Of a stretch of 64,000 nucleotides of DNA, positions 17,220 to 26,475 are shown in pieces. Each line of letters starts with the position of its first letter. Within the stretch, counting starts at the first letter, position 1. Under the pieces are notes generated by a model that saw nothing but the letters and a program-made list of their open reading frames with translations, did not search any database and was not told the DNA's origin. Origin of the DNA: Vulcanimicrobiota bacterium (GTDB lineage Bacteria; Vulcanimicrobiota; Vulcanimicrobiia; Vulcanimicrobiales; Vulcanimicrobiaceae); NCBI GenBank assembly GCA_003151115.1, contig PLWS01000003.1, positions 1,350 to 65,349 of the forward strand. Reading direction: 5' to 3'. A program made the position numbers and the translations under genes.

Positions 17220-18170
17220 TTAGGCGATCAGTTCGCGTTCGACCAGAATCGTGCGCGGATCGATCAGGTGCTTGTTCAGCCCGAGTTTTTCGGCGGGTAC
17301 GCCGAGCGCGAGTGCGACCAGCTGCGGAAGATGGAACGTCGGTAAATCGGTCCGGCCCCAACGCGCGGCGGCATCTTGCTGGTATCCGTCGAGCGCTAAG
17401 TGGCAGAGCGGACACGGTGTAATCACCGCTTCCGCGCCGCGATCTTTCGCGATTCGCATGTTTTGGCCGACCATTGAGGTGGCGACCCCGTCTTTTTCGA
17501 GCTGGATGTGGAATCCGCAGCAGCGCGTCTTGCCGGCGTAATCAACGGGCTCGCCCCCGATTGCGGTAATGACGTCTTCGAGCGAATGAGGATTGCGCGC
17601 GGACTCCCAGCCGTTGACCTTTTCGGGCCGGATGATGTGACAGCCGTAGAACGGTGCGACGCGTAAGCCGTTGAGCGGGCGCACGACCATGCTGCTCAGC
17701 TTGTCCAAGCCGATGTCGTCGATGAGCAGCCACAACAGGTGGCGGACCATGACGCTGCCCTCGTACTTCGCGCCGAACTTTCCGAGAATCGAGTTCGCCT
17801 GGTTCATGCGCTCTTCGCTCTCGAGCAGTTCCATATTGGCTGCGCGCATGTGGCCGGTGCACGTCGAGCAGATCGTGATGACGTCGTCGAGCCCGAGCGC
17901 TTCGGCTTGGGCGTAGGTGCGCGCGTTGAGTACGCGCGCGATGTCGCGGTTCGTGTCGTTGACGACCGATGCGCCGCAGCACGAGGCCGCGGTCAGTTCG
18001 ATCAATTCGATGCCGAGTTTGTCGGCCAGCAGCATCGTCGAGTTGAAGAGCTCTTTGCACGACTCTTTGGCGACGCAGCCCGGGAAGAACCCGTAGCGGC
18101 GCATCTGCGAGCTTTTCGAATGGCGGTGAGAGTCGGTGGCTTGCTCTTCGGGCAGAAGCGTGCTGCTCAT
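17220..18170 (-). CDS. sdhE: succinate dehydrogenase CCG-domain subunit (SdhE-like, HdrB-like)
   Basis: 316 aa. Two cysteine-rich CCG motifs are present: SCCGASVVN with ICSTCTGHM, and RCCGFHIQ with TPCPLCHLALDG, with FFPGCVAKES at the start. This is the HdrB/SdhE fold that binds an unusual iron-sulfur cluster. In archaeal and some bacterial succinate:quinone reductases (non-classical type E) it replaces the haem-bearing membrane anchor and passes electrons to quinone at the membrane. The ATG overlaps the sdhB stop (ATGA) and has GGAGGT 6 nt upstream. No SdhC/SdhD-type anchor gene is nearby. Confidence 0.9.
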   Translation of the reverse strand: MSSTLLPEEQATDSHRHSKSSQMRRYGFFPGCVAKESCKELFNSTMLLADKLGIELIELTAASCCGASVVNDTNRDIARVLNARTYAQAEALGLDDVITICSTCTGHMRAANMELLESEERMNQANSILGKFGAKYEGSVMVRHLLWLLIDDIGLDKLSSMVVRPLNGLRVAPFYGCHIIRPEKVNGWESARNPHSLEDVITAIGGEPVDYAGKTRCCGFHIQLEKDGVATSMVGQNMRIAKDRGAEAVITPCPLCHLALDGYQQDAAARWGRTDLPTFHLPQLVALALGVPAEKLGLNKHLIDPRTILVERELIA

Positions 18171-19123
18171 GTGGGCACCTCCAACGATTCGAATATCGTC
18201 CGGACTTCGTCGACTTTGGGAATCGGCCGCAGGAACGGAGGCGGCATCTTACCTTTGACCGCCATGCGGATGGCGAGCGGCGTGATCTTTGCAAGGCCGC
18301 GGATGTTGAAGATTCCGACGGTTCCTTGAATGACTTCGGTTTCAGCGAGCATCCCGGTTTTCTTAATCGTTTTGTTGACAACCAGCGCGTGACGCGGTCC
18401 CGGATGGTCCATCATCACGCCTTCTTGGATGGTGGCGCGTTTGACGTCGACGATGCGGTCGTGCGGATCCACGTGCTTGGGGCAGTACGAACAGGCGTAG
18501 CAGTGCGCGCACAGCCAGAGATAATCTTCGTTGATCTGAGCGAGGCGCTCTTTTTTCTTGCCGTCGCGCACGTCTTCGATGAAGCGGTAGGCATACGCGA
18601 TGGCGGCCGGGCCGGCGAACGACGGATCGACGCTGACGACCGGGCAGAGCGCGTAGCAGGTCGCGCACATCACGCAGTTGGCCGCGTCCACGAGCTTCTT
18701 CATGTCGGCGGGGCTGACGCGACGCTCGGTCTCGTGGTCTTCGTCGCGGTCGGCCGGCTGAAGATAAGGCTTGAGCCGCGTGTACTTATCCCAGAACGGA
18801 TCCATGTGCACGACGAGATCTTTCATCGGCTGGAAATTTGGCATCGGATCGATCTGGATGACACCTTCGTCGTTCATGACGCTCTTGCACGGCGTCTTGC
18901 ACGCGAGGCCCGTCACGCCGTTAATGTTCATCGAGCACGAGCCGCAAATCGCCGAGCGGCAGGAACGGCGGAAGCTGATCGAGCCGTCTACTTCGGCCTT
19001 GGCGGTTTCGAGCGCATCGAGCACGGTCATCGTAACGGGTACGTCGACTTCAACGGTGTCGCGATGCGGTACGGCATCGACGGCTTCGTCGTAACGGAAG
19101 ATGTCGAGCTTAACTTGAGCCAT
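18167..19123 (-). CDS. sdhB: succinate dehydrogenase iron-sulfur subunit
   Basis: 318 aa. N-terminal plant-type ferredoxin domain with CRSAICGSCSMNINGV...C (2Fe-2S), then two cluster-binding motifs, CVMCATCYALCP and CAHCYACSYCPKHVDP, for the 4Fe-4S and 3Fe-4S/4Fe-4S centres. Transfers electrons from SdhA FADH2 toward SdhE. The ATG at 19123 overlaps the sdhA stop (TGATG); a longer frame up to 19150 is open but unlikely. The second motif has four Cys, unlike classic SdhB. Confidence 0.95.
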   Translation of the reverse strand: MAQVKLDIFRYDEAVDAVPHRDTVEVDVPVTMTVLDALETAKAEVDGSISFRRSCRSAICGSCSMNINGVTGLACKTPCKSVMNDEGVIQIDPMPNFQPMKDLVVHMDPFWDKYTRLKPYLQPADRDEDHETERRVSPADMKKLVDAANCVMCATCYALCPVVSVDPSFAGPAAIAYAYRFIEDVRDGKKKERLAQINEDYLWLCAHCYACSYCPKHVDPHDRIVDVKRATIQEGVMMDHPGPRHALVVNKTIKKTGMLAETEVIQGTVGIFNIRGLAKITPLAIRMAVKGKMPPPFLRPIPKVDEVRTIFESLEVPT

Positions 19124-20808
19124 CAGTACGATCTCACAGTGGGCGCCCACTTGGTGATAGTCACTTTGCGGGAGTAGTCGAGGCGCGGGTTCTGTCCCTC
19201 CTGGCGCCAGGCCAGCGTATGAACCATCCAGTTTTCGTCGTCGCGCTCGGGGTAATCCGTGCGTGCTTGCGCGCCACGCGACTCTTTACGCGCGAGCGCT
19301 CCGTTGGCGACGCACATGGCCGCGTCGATCAGGAAGTCGACCTCCATCGCGTGCACCAGGTCGGTGTTGAACGTCTTGGATTTATCCATCACGTAGACGT
19401 CGCGGTCGAACGCCTTGCGGATCTCCAGCAAGTCGTCGACAGCTTTCTTCAGTTCCTTTTCGTTGCGGAAGATGAAGACGTTGTCGCTCATCGTTTTGTT
19501 CATCTGCGCGCGGAGTTGCGGCGCGCGCACACCTTCGTTCTTGGAAAGCCAGCCGTCGATGCGCTCCTGTTCCGCCTTAAGCGTGCGCTCCGAAGGCCGC
19601 ACGTCGCCGCTTTCCTTTATATAGTCGCAGGCGTGGCGGGCCGCGCGCGCGCCGAAGACGATCGTCTCGAGCAGTGAGTTGCCGCCCAGACGGTTCGCGC
19701 CGTGCACGGAGACGCAGGCGGCTTCGCCGGCGGCGTAGATTCCGGGAACGCGCGTCGCGCCGAACTTGTCGGTTTCGATGCCGCCCATGGTGTAGTGCAT
19801 ACCCGGTAAAATGGGAATCGGCGTGTCGATCGCGTCCTTGCCCGTCGCGTCAAGCGCGAGTTCGCGAATCTGCGGAAGGCGCTCGAGAATTTTCTCGCGG
19901 CCGAGGTGGCGCAAGTCGAGCAGCACGCAGCCGTCGATGCCGCGCCCTTGCATGATCTCGGTCCAGCCCGCGCGCGAAACGACGTCGCGCGAAGCGAGCT
20001 CGCCCTTTTCGGGCGCATACTTGAACATGAAGCGCTCGCCCAGCGAATTGAGCAAGTGTGCGCCCTCGCCGCGCGCCGCTTCGGAAAGCAGCACGCCGTT
20101 TTCTTTGAGCGAGGTCGGATGAAACTGCACGAACTCCATATCCATGATCGGCACGCCGCCGCGGAACGCAATGCCGAGCCCGTCGGCGGTCGAGGCGTAG
20201 CCGTTGGTGGTCTTGGCGTACATGCGGCCGCAGCCGCCGGTTGCGAAGATCGTCGCCTTGGCCGTGATCAGTTCGAGTTGGCCGTTGAGCATGTTGTACG
20301 CGACGACTCCGGTTCCGACGCCGTCCTCGGTACAGAGCGCCGTGCAGAAATACTCTTCGTAGACTTTGACCTTGAAGCGCTCGAGCTGCTCCCAGAGCGT
20401 GTGCAGAATGACCAGGCCGGTGACGTCGGCGCTGTAGCACGTGCGGGGCGAGCCCGCGCCGCCGAAGGGGCGCTGCGCCAGCCTGCCGTCGGGGAGGCGC
20501 GAGAAGATGCAGCCGCGATGCTCGAGCCAAATGATTTGGCGAGGGGCGTCCTCGCACATGGCCTCGATTGCGTCCTGGTCGCCGAGGTAATCGGAGCCCT
20601 TGGCGGTGTCGAAGGCGTGGTTTTCGGGCGTATCCTCGGCCGTGTTGCCTAAAGCGGCGTTGATGCCGCCTTGGGCGGCGCCGGAATGGCTGCGGACCGG
20701 GTGCATCTTGCTGACGATGGCAACGTCGGCCCCGCGCTCGGCTGCTTCCACGGCGGCGCGCATGCCTGCCAGGCCGCCACCGATGACCACGACATCGTGC
20801 TTGATCAC
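19123..20808 (-). CDS. sdhA: succinate dehydrogenase/fumarate reductase flavoprotein subunit
   Basis: 561 aa. Oxidises succinate to fumarate with covalent FAD. Motifs: VVVIGGGLAGMRAAVEAAERG (Rossmann, FAD), SHSGAAQGGINAALGN with the FAD-linking His, TGGCGRMYAKTTNG, QFHPTSLKENGVLLSEAARGEGAHL (split over active-site His and Arg) and HGANRLGGNSLLETIVFGARA. Length is at the short end of the family. GTG start with AGAAGG upstream. First gene of the sdhABE operon, divergent from dnaE with 107 bp between. Confidence 0.96.
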   Translation of the reverse strand: MIKHDVVVIGGGLAGMRAAVEAAERGADVAIVSKMHPVRSHSGAAQGGINAALGNTAEDTPENHAFDTAKGSDYLGDQDAIEAMCEDAPRQIIWLEHRGCIFSRLPDGRLAQRPFGGAGSPRTCYSADVTGLVILHTLWEQLERFKVKVYEEYFCTALCTEDGVGTGVVAYNMLNGQLELITAKATIFATGGCGRMYAKTTNGYASTADGLGIAFRGGVPIMDMEFVQFHPTSLKENGVLLSEAARGEGAHLLNSLGERFMFKYAPEKGELASRDVVSRAGWTEIMQGRGIDGCVLLDLRHLGREKILERLPQIRELALDATGKDAIDTPIPILPGMHYTMGGIETDKFGATRVPGIYAAGEAACVSVHGANRLGGNSLLETIVFGARAARHACDYIKESGDVRPSERTLKAEQERIDGWLSKNEGVRAPQLRAQMNKTMSDNVFIFRNEKELKKAVDDLLEIRKAFDRDVYVMDKSKTFNTDLVHAMEVDFLIDAAMCVANGALARKESRGAQARTDYPERDDENWMVHTLAWRQEGQNPRLDYSRKVTITKWAPTVRSY

Positions 20809-20915
20809 GTGACCTTCTTTATACTACTGTGGCCGCCCGGCCCCCATGACCTTAGTATGGGCAAGGCGGGCAGGCTACACGGTTTTGGGGGAGTCGCGCC
20901 GAACTGCGCGGGCAA

Positions 20916-23900
20916 GTGAGTCAATTCGTCCACCTGCACGTCCATAGCGAATACTCTTTGTTGGACGGAGCGTGCCGCATCTCAGAACTCTGCCGGCGCG
21001 CCGCTGAAAACGGAAGCCCCGCTATCGCGTTGACCGACCACGGCGTCATGTACGGCGCCATGGAGTTCTATTATGCGGCTCGCGAGCACGGCCTCACGCC
21101 GATCTTGGGCTGCGAAGCCTACCTCGCGCCGCGCGGTCGCCTCGACCGCACCGCCCGCGAAGAAGCGCACATCACGCTGCTCGCCGCGGACTTCATCGGC
21201 TACCGGAATTTGAGCGCGCTCGTCTCCAAAGGCTTTCTTGAAGGTTATTACTACAAACCGCGCATCGACATGGAGTTGCTGGCCAAACATAACGAAGGCC
21301 TGATTGCGCTCTCCGGCTGTCTTTCCGGGCTTGTCGCCGCGCCGCTGCTGCGCAATGACTACGAAACGGCGAAAAAGAACGCGAAGGCGTACTCGGATAT
21401 TTTCGGCGATCGCTTTTATCTGGAGATGATGCGCCACGGCATGCCCGAGGAAGAGTCGATCAATCCGGGGATCGTCAAAATCTCCAAAGAATTGAATCTG
21501 CCGATCGTTGCGACCAACGATTCGCATTACCTCGAACGCAAAGACGCGGCCGCACACGACGTGCTGCTCTGCATCGGCACAGGCAAGACCGTCGCGGACA
21601 CGAACCGCATGAAGTTTTATTCCGACGAGTTCTACGTCAAGTCGAACGACGAGATGCGCGCCGCCTGGGCCGACCTGCCCGAAGCGTGCGATGCAACCGA
21701 AGAGATTGCCAAGCGCGTCGATATCCGCATTCCGGAGCGCATTTTCAACGTTCCGGAGTTTCCGGTCCCGCAAGAGAGCTTGCTCAAAGAGAAAACCGCC
21801 GAAGAGTACCTGCGAGAGCAGTGCGAGCGGGGACTGATCGAGCGCTACGGCGAGGAGCGAGCGAGCAGCGACACCGCGTTGCGCGAGCGACTCGACTACG
21901 AGCTCTCGATCATCAACAAGATGGGTTACGCCTCGTACTTCTTGATCGTTTGGGACTTCATCAAGTACGCAAGAGATAACGATATACCGGTCGGGCCGGG
22001 GCGTGGTTCGGCGGTCGGGTCGGTCGTTTCGTACTGTCTGCACATCACCGATCTCGATCCGCTGAAGTTCAATCTGCTCTTCGAACGCTTTTTGAATCCC
22101 GACCGTATCTCGATGCCCGATATCGACACCGACTTTTGCGTCGAGCGGCGCGACGAAGTGATCGCCTACGTCTCGAAAAAGTACGGCGAAGATCGCGTCG
22201 CGCAGATCGTGACCTTCGGAACGATGGCCGCGCGCGCGGCCGTGCGCGATGCGGGACGCGCGCTGGGCGTACCGCTGCCCGACGTCGATCGCGTCGCCAA
22301 GATGATTCCGTCGGGGCCGACGGGCTTGACCATCGGTCAGGCGCTGGAACAGATTCCCGAATTGAAAACGCTCTATCGCGGTTCGCCGGAGATGCGCAAA
22401 TGGCTCGATACGGCTAAGTCGATCGAGGGGCTGGCGCGCAATGCCGGCACGCACGCGGCGGGCGTCGTGATTTCAGCCGGGCCGCTCATCGATTACGCGC
22501 CGCTGGCCAAGAGCGACACCGGCATCAACACGCAGTATGACATGGAGTGGGTCGAGCGCATCGGTCTGCTCAAGATGGATTTCTTAGGACTGCGCAACTT
22601 GACCGTCATGAAGAATGCGGTCGACGAAATCAAACGCACCTCGGACCCGCAATTCGATCTGGCCAAGATTCAAGACGATGATAAGCGGACCTACGACATG
22701 CTCAGCCGCGGTGATACGATCGGCGTCTTTCAGTTAGAATCGGAAGGCATGGTGCGCGTATGCATGGAGCTGCGCCCCAACGAATTCAAGGAGATCATCG
22801 CGCTGGTCGCGCTGTTCCGGCCCGGACCGATGGAGTGGATCCCGCAGTACATCAACGCCAAACACGGGCGCACCAAGCCGAAGTATCTGCATCCGAAACT
22901 GGAATCGATTCTCTCCGACACGTACGGAGTTGGATGTTACCAAGAGCAGATCATGGAGATCGCACGCAATGTCGCCGGCTTTTCGATGGGTGAAGTCGAC
23001 GAGTTGCGCAAGGTCATGAGCAAGAAGCAGAAAGAGAAGATCCCGGTCTATCGCAAAAAGTTCATCGAAGGCGCCAAACAGCATTCGGACATCAGCGAGA
23101 AACTCGCGGCCGAGATTTTCGCCTACATCGAACCGTTCGCGGGCTACGGTTTTCCCAAGGCGCACGCGGCCGCATACGCCTGGATCGCCTATCAGACGGC
23201 GTTCCTTAAAGCCAACCATCCGCTGCCGTACTTTAGCGCGCTGATGACGTCGGTGCGCGATCGCACCGATAAACTCGTCGAATACATTGAAGAAGCAAAA
23301 CATATCGGCATCGCGGTGCTGCCTCCCGACGTCAATGCGTCGCTGATCGACTTCGGTGTCGTCAATGGCGAGGTTCGCTTTGGGCTCTCGGCCATCAAGG
23401 GCGTGGGCGAAGGCGCGGTGCGCGTTATCCTGGAGGCGCGAGACAAAGGCGGTCCGTTCATCGATCTCTTCGACTTCGCTCGCCGCGTGGACAGCAAACA
23501 AGTGAATCGCCGCGTCTTCGAGTCACTCATAAAATGCGGCGCATTGGATTGCATGTCTGGGAATCGCGCGCAACAATTGGCGGCACTCGATGTGGCACTG
23601 AGAATTGCCGCTGCGGAAACGCGCGATGCCGAGCTTGGACAAGTCTCGCTGTTCGGCGAAAGCGATCCGGCTTCGGTCGAGGGATTGGCGCCGTCACTCC
23701 CTTCGGTCGCACCGCCCACGACGCTGCAGATGCTGCAGTGGGAGAAGGAGACGCTTGGAATTTTCGTCTCGGGACATCCGCTGGCGGACGTTGCCGAAGC
23801 GCTCGACCGTACCGGAGCCGTGCCGGTCAAAGATTTGCGCGAGCGCGAAGACGATACGTTTATCTGCGTTGCGGGCATGGTGACGGGCGTGCGGCGCACG

Positions 23901-24365
23901 CTCACCAAAGCCGGCCAGCAAATACTGATCGCGACGATCGAAGATATGACCGGAAGCGTCGAGGCCGTCGTCTTTTCGAAAGTTTATCCGCAGGTTCAAG
24001 GCTTTTTTGAAACCGATAAAATTCTGATTGTGAAAGGACGTTTGCGCACGCGCGAACGCGTCGGCGGACCGGTGGGTCAAGAGGGGCCGATGGAAACGAC
24101 GATTGCGGTCGGCGAAGTCTCCGTCTTCGAGCGGCCCGCGATCGCCTCGCGCGCCCCCGGCTGGCACGTGAACGTGACGCAGCGCGATCAAGTCGACCGG
24201 CTCGTCGCGGTCTTGGATGAGTGGCCCGGCACGGTTCCGCTGGTGTTGCGCGTCGGCGAGCGGGAGCAGAAACTCTCGCGCGGCATCGCGTCGGACTATC
24301 GCGTGAAACTCGAACTCGAACGGATTGTCGGCGCCGGAAACGTGCAAGAAGGCCTGCCGACCTGA
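20916..24365 (+). CDS. dnaE: DNA polymerase III alpha subunit
   Basis: 1149 aa replicative polymerase. N-terminal PHP domain (FVHLHVHSEYSLLDGA, LTDHGVMYGAMEFYYA), polymerase core with the catalytic aspartates in MPDIDTDFCVERRDEV, GRGSAVGSVVSYCL, and FPKAHAAAYAWIAYQ, then a helix-hairpin-helix region and an OB domain (VAGMVTGVRRTLTK). A clamp-binding motif QVSLFGE lies near residue 908. GTG start. The end overlaps the following phosphatase gene if that uses CTG. DnaE of this type (DnaE1) rather than PolC. Confidence 0.97.
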   Translation: MSQFVHLHVHSEYSLLDGACRISELCRRAAENGSPAIALTDHGVMYGAMEFYYAAREHGLTPILGCEAYLAPRGRLDRTAREEAHITLLAADFIGYRNLSALVSKGFLEGYYYKPRIDMELLAKHNEGLIALSGCLSGLVAAPLLRNDYETAKKNAKAYSDIFGDRFYLEMMRHGMPEEESINPGIVKISKELNLPIVATNDSHYLERKDAAAHDVLLCIGTGKTVADTNRMKFYSDEFYVKSNDEMRAAWADLPEACDATEEIAKRVDIRIPERIFNVPEFPVPQESLLKEKTAEEYLREQCERGLIERYGEERASSDTALRERLDYELSIINKMGYASYFLIVWDFIKYARDNDIPVGPGRGSAVGSVVSYCLHITDLDPLKFNLLFERFLNPDRISMPDIDTDFCVERRDEVIAYVSKKYGEDRVAQIVTFGTMAARAAVRDAGRALGVPLPDVDRVAKMIPSGPTGLTIGQALEQIPELKTLYRGSPEMRKWLDTAKSIEGLARNAGTHAAGVVISAGPLIDYAPLAKSDTGINTQYDMEWVERIGLLKMDFLGLRNLTVMKNAVDEIKRTSDPQFDLAKIQDDDKRTYDMLSRGDTIGVFQLESEGMVRVCMELRPNEFKEIIALVALFRPGPMEWIPQYINAKHGRTKPKYLHPKLESILSDTYGVGCYQEQIMEIARNVAGFSMGEVDELRKVMSKKQKEKIPVYRKKFIEGAKQHSDISEKLAAEIFAYIEPFAGYGFPKAHAAAYAWIAYQTAFLKANHPLPYFSALMTSVRDRTDKLVEYIEEAKHIGIAVLPPDVNASLIDFGVVNGEVRFGLSAIKGVGEGAVRVILEARDKGGPFIDLFDFARRVDSKQVNRRVFESLIKCGALDCMSGNRAQQLAALDVALRIAAAETRDAELGQVSLFGESDPASVEGLAPSLPSVAPPTTLQMLQWEKETLGIFVSGHPLADVAEALDRTGAVPVKDLREREDDTFICVAGMVTGVRRTLTKAGQQILIATIEDMTGSVEAVVFSKVYPQVQGFFETDKILIVKGRLRTRERVGGPVGQEGPMETTIAVGEVSVFERPAIASRAPGWHVNVTQRDQVDRLVAVLDEWPGTVPLVLRVGEREQKLSRGIASDYRVKLELERIVGAGNVQEGLPT

Positions 24366-25165
24366 CGCGCCCGCAGTTGGTCGCGTTCGACCTCGACGGT
24401 ACGCTGATCGGCGAGGATTTGCAAATCCGACCGCGCGTGATTCAAGCCATCGGCGCGATGCGTGATCGCGGTGTTCAGGGCTGCATCGTTACGGGACGCA
24501 TGTTTCGCGCCGCACTCCCGTTCGCGCGTTCATTGGGTTTCGAGGCGCCGATCATTTGCTATCAAGGTGCGGCGGTCGTCGACCCGGTGAAGGACGAAGT
24601 GCTGCTAGATACGCCTTTACCGAACGCCGCGGCGCTCGAGGTCGCGGCCTATGCGAAGTCCCGCCGTCTTCACGTGCAGCTCTATAAGAACGACCGCTAT
24701 TACTGCGAGGAGCGCAACCGCTACTCCGACTATTATGCGCGCCTTTCCGATTCGGAACCGATCGTCGTGTCTTCGCTGGCCGAAGAGTTCCGGTTCAGCG
24801 ACGCTACCAAGGCGTGCATCATCGCAGAACCCGAGGTCGTGGACCGAGAAATCGACGGAGTGCGGCAAGCGATGGGTGATCGCGCGTATGTAACGCGCAG
24901 CATTTCGTGGTTCATCGAAGTAATGGATCCGAAGGTCGATAAGGGCAAGGCGTTCGAGCTCGTTGCCCGGACCGTCGGGGTGCCGCTCGAAGCGACGATG
25001 GCGATCGGCGACTCCTGGAACGACGTGCCGCTTTTGCGCGCGGCGGGTTTCGGCGTCGCCATGGGATCATCGCCGGCGGAATTGCGCGCTGTCAGTGGTG
25101 CGGTGGTTGCCGATGTGGCCAACGACGGCGTGGCCGAAGCTATCGAACGGTACGTGCTGCAATGA
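24362..25165 (+). CDS. Cof-type HAD phosphatase
   Basis: About 267 aa. Motif I VAFDLDGTLIGEDLQI, motif II IVTGRMF, C2-type cap domain, and motif III/IV DKGKAFELVA and AIGDSWNDVPLLRAAG. Dephosphorylates sugar phosphates or similar small molecules. There is no ATG or GTG at the expected start. CTG at 24362 overlaps the dnaE stop (CTGA) with AGAAGG about 9 nt upstream; TTG at 24377 would begin directly at VAFDLDGT. The end overlaps ftsQ (ATGA). Confidence 0.9.
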   Translation: MTRPQLVAFDLDGTLIGEDLQIRPRVIQAIGAMRDRGVQGCIVTGRMFRAALPFARSLGFEAPIICYQGAAVVDPVKDEVLLDTPLPNAAALEVAAYAKSRRLHVQLYKNDRYYCEERNRYSDYYARLSDSEPIVVSSLAEEFRFSDATKACIIAEPEVVDREIDGVRQAMGDRAYVTRSISWFIEVMDPKVDKGKAFELVARTVGVPLEATMAIGDSWNDVPLLRAAGFGVAMGSSPAELRAVSGAVVADVANDGVAEAIERYVLQ

Positions 25166-25905
25166 GCCGCCCGCGTAAACCGGTGGCCCGGCGCAAACGT
25201 TCGGCCGCCGCGCGCTTGCGGCCGTTTTGGATCTTGCTGGTGCTGTTGATCGCCGTCGGCGGTTTGGGCGGTTACTATGCGGCGACGTGGCCCGGATTTC
25301 GCGCGCACCAGATCATCGTCATCGGCAACCGTCGCGTGACCGCGAAAGCCATCCTCCACCATGCCGCGATAAACCGGCGCCTTAACATCTGGCTGCAAAA
25401 TATGCGCGCCGCCGCGGATCGGGTCGCGACGATACCTGACGTGGGAAACGTCACGATTGGGCGTTCATTTCCGGCGTCCGTCTCGATCGTCGTACGCGAG
25501 AGGCACCCGTTTGCTGTCATTCTATCCGCCAACAAGAAGATCGTCGTGGATCGCGACCTGCGCGTTCTCGACTTTGAGCCGGCTCCGACGCTCCCGCAAT
25601 TTGTCGTGTCGATACAGCCTCTGGCGCCTGGGAAAGACGTGAAGGACGAACGCGTCGTCCGGCTTCGCGACGATTACGATCAGCTGGAAGGTGCACACGT
25701 CATCTTGAAGTCGATGCGCTACGACAGATTTGGTGACTTAATAGCGGTCACGCCGCGCGGCGTGCAAATATTACTCGGCGGCGACGACGAGGAGTTCGCG
25801 CGCAAGATATCACTGATCGGCCCGATACTCTCGCAGATCGCCGGAAAGAAGATCGCAGCGATCGATCTGCGCGCCCCCGGCACACCCGTGGTGCGGTATA
25901 AATGA
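25162..25905 (+). CDS. ftsQ: cell division protein FtsQ/DivIB
   Basis: 247 aa. Basic cytoplasmic tail (residues 1-22), one membrane helix (FWILLVLLIAVGGLGGYYA, about 23-41), POTRA domain starting at FRAHQIIVIGNRRVTAKAI, then a beta domain. Connects FtsZ-ring assembly to septal peptidoglycan synthesis. ATG overlaps the HAD phosphatase stop. ftsA follows only after a 570-bp gap that holds an opposing small gene. Confidence 0.88.
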   Translation: MSRPRKPVARRKRSAAARLRPFWILLVLLIAVGGLGGYYAATWPGFRAHQIIVIGNRRVTAKAILHHAAINRRLNIWLQNMRAAADRVATIPDVGNVTIGRSFPASVSIVVRERHPFAVILSANKKIVVDRDLRVLDFEPAPTLPQFVVSIQPLAPGKDVKDERVVRLRDDYDQLEGAHVILKSMRYDRFGDLIAVTPRGVQILLGGDDEEFARKISLIGPILSQIAGKKIAAIDLRAPGTPVVRYK

Positions 25906-25917
25906 GTCGGCTGGTTC

Positions 25918-26226
25918 TTATTGCTGAGAGTCGGGAGCGTATACTGCGACCAGACCGTTAATCAGCGAAAAACGGATCGCTTCGTTGGTCTGGCATTTGC
26001 TGAAGTCGACGCTGTCTCTGGTCGTTTTAAGAGTGGCTTGAGTTCCGTTGGAAAATTTGACGACGACGTCTTTGTTGTCAATCACCTTTTGCACGACGCC
26101 GGTGTACGTGCCGTCGGGCAGTTGCGCGGGGTTGGTGACGGCGGTGCGCGTGGTCGTCGTGGTTTGAGCGGCCACCGCGGGCGCGGCCAGAGCCGCGACG
26201 AAAGCTAGCAGGCTGATTGTTCGCAC
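25918..26226 (-). CDS. small exported protein, hypothetical
   Basis: About 102 aa: signal peptide (MRTISLLAFVAALAAPAVAAQ), Thr-rich linker, then LPDGTYTGVVQKVIDNKDVV and KFSNGTQATLKTTRDSVDF, a small beta-barrel-like domain with a single Cys. GTG start at 26226 with GGAG 5 nt upstream. It is inserted on the opposite strand between ftsQ and ftsA. No family recognised. Confidence 0.7.
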   Translation of the reverse strand: MRTISLLAFVAALAAPAVAAQTTTTTRTAVTNPAQLPDGTYTGVVQKVIDNKDVVVKFSNGTQATLKTTRDSVDFSKCQTNEAIRFSLINGLVAVYAPDSQQ

Positions 26227-26475
26227 GAAAACTCCATCAAAGCGTCCGAGTAGTCTTAGCATGGGATTTTACCCCAGGTGGGGCGCTTCGCGCCAGCGGG
26301 GCAGTGAAAAGTTTCCGCCTTTTCTCCACACCGCTGCACAGGTTGCTCGCAAGGAGCGGGCCCGCGGCGCTCAAACCTCTGGGCTTCAGTCGTTCAGGGC
26401 CCTTGCCAACACCCGCTATACGTTGTAGGGTTTAGGCAGCCGGGCCACAATATATTGGGCTTGAGGGGATCGCGG

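Noticed and set aside
20982-22454. 490-aa frame opposite dnaE
   Set aside because: Antisense to the conserved PHP/polymerase domains, low-complexity Arg/Ala/Asp content, no family.
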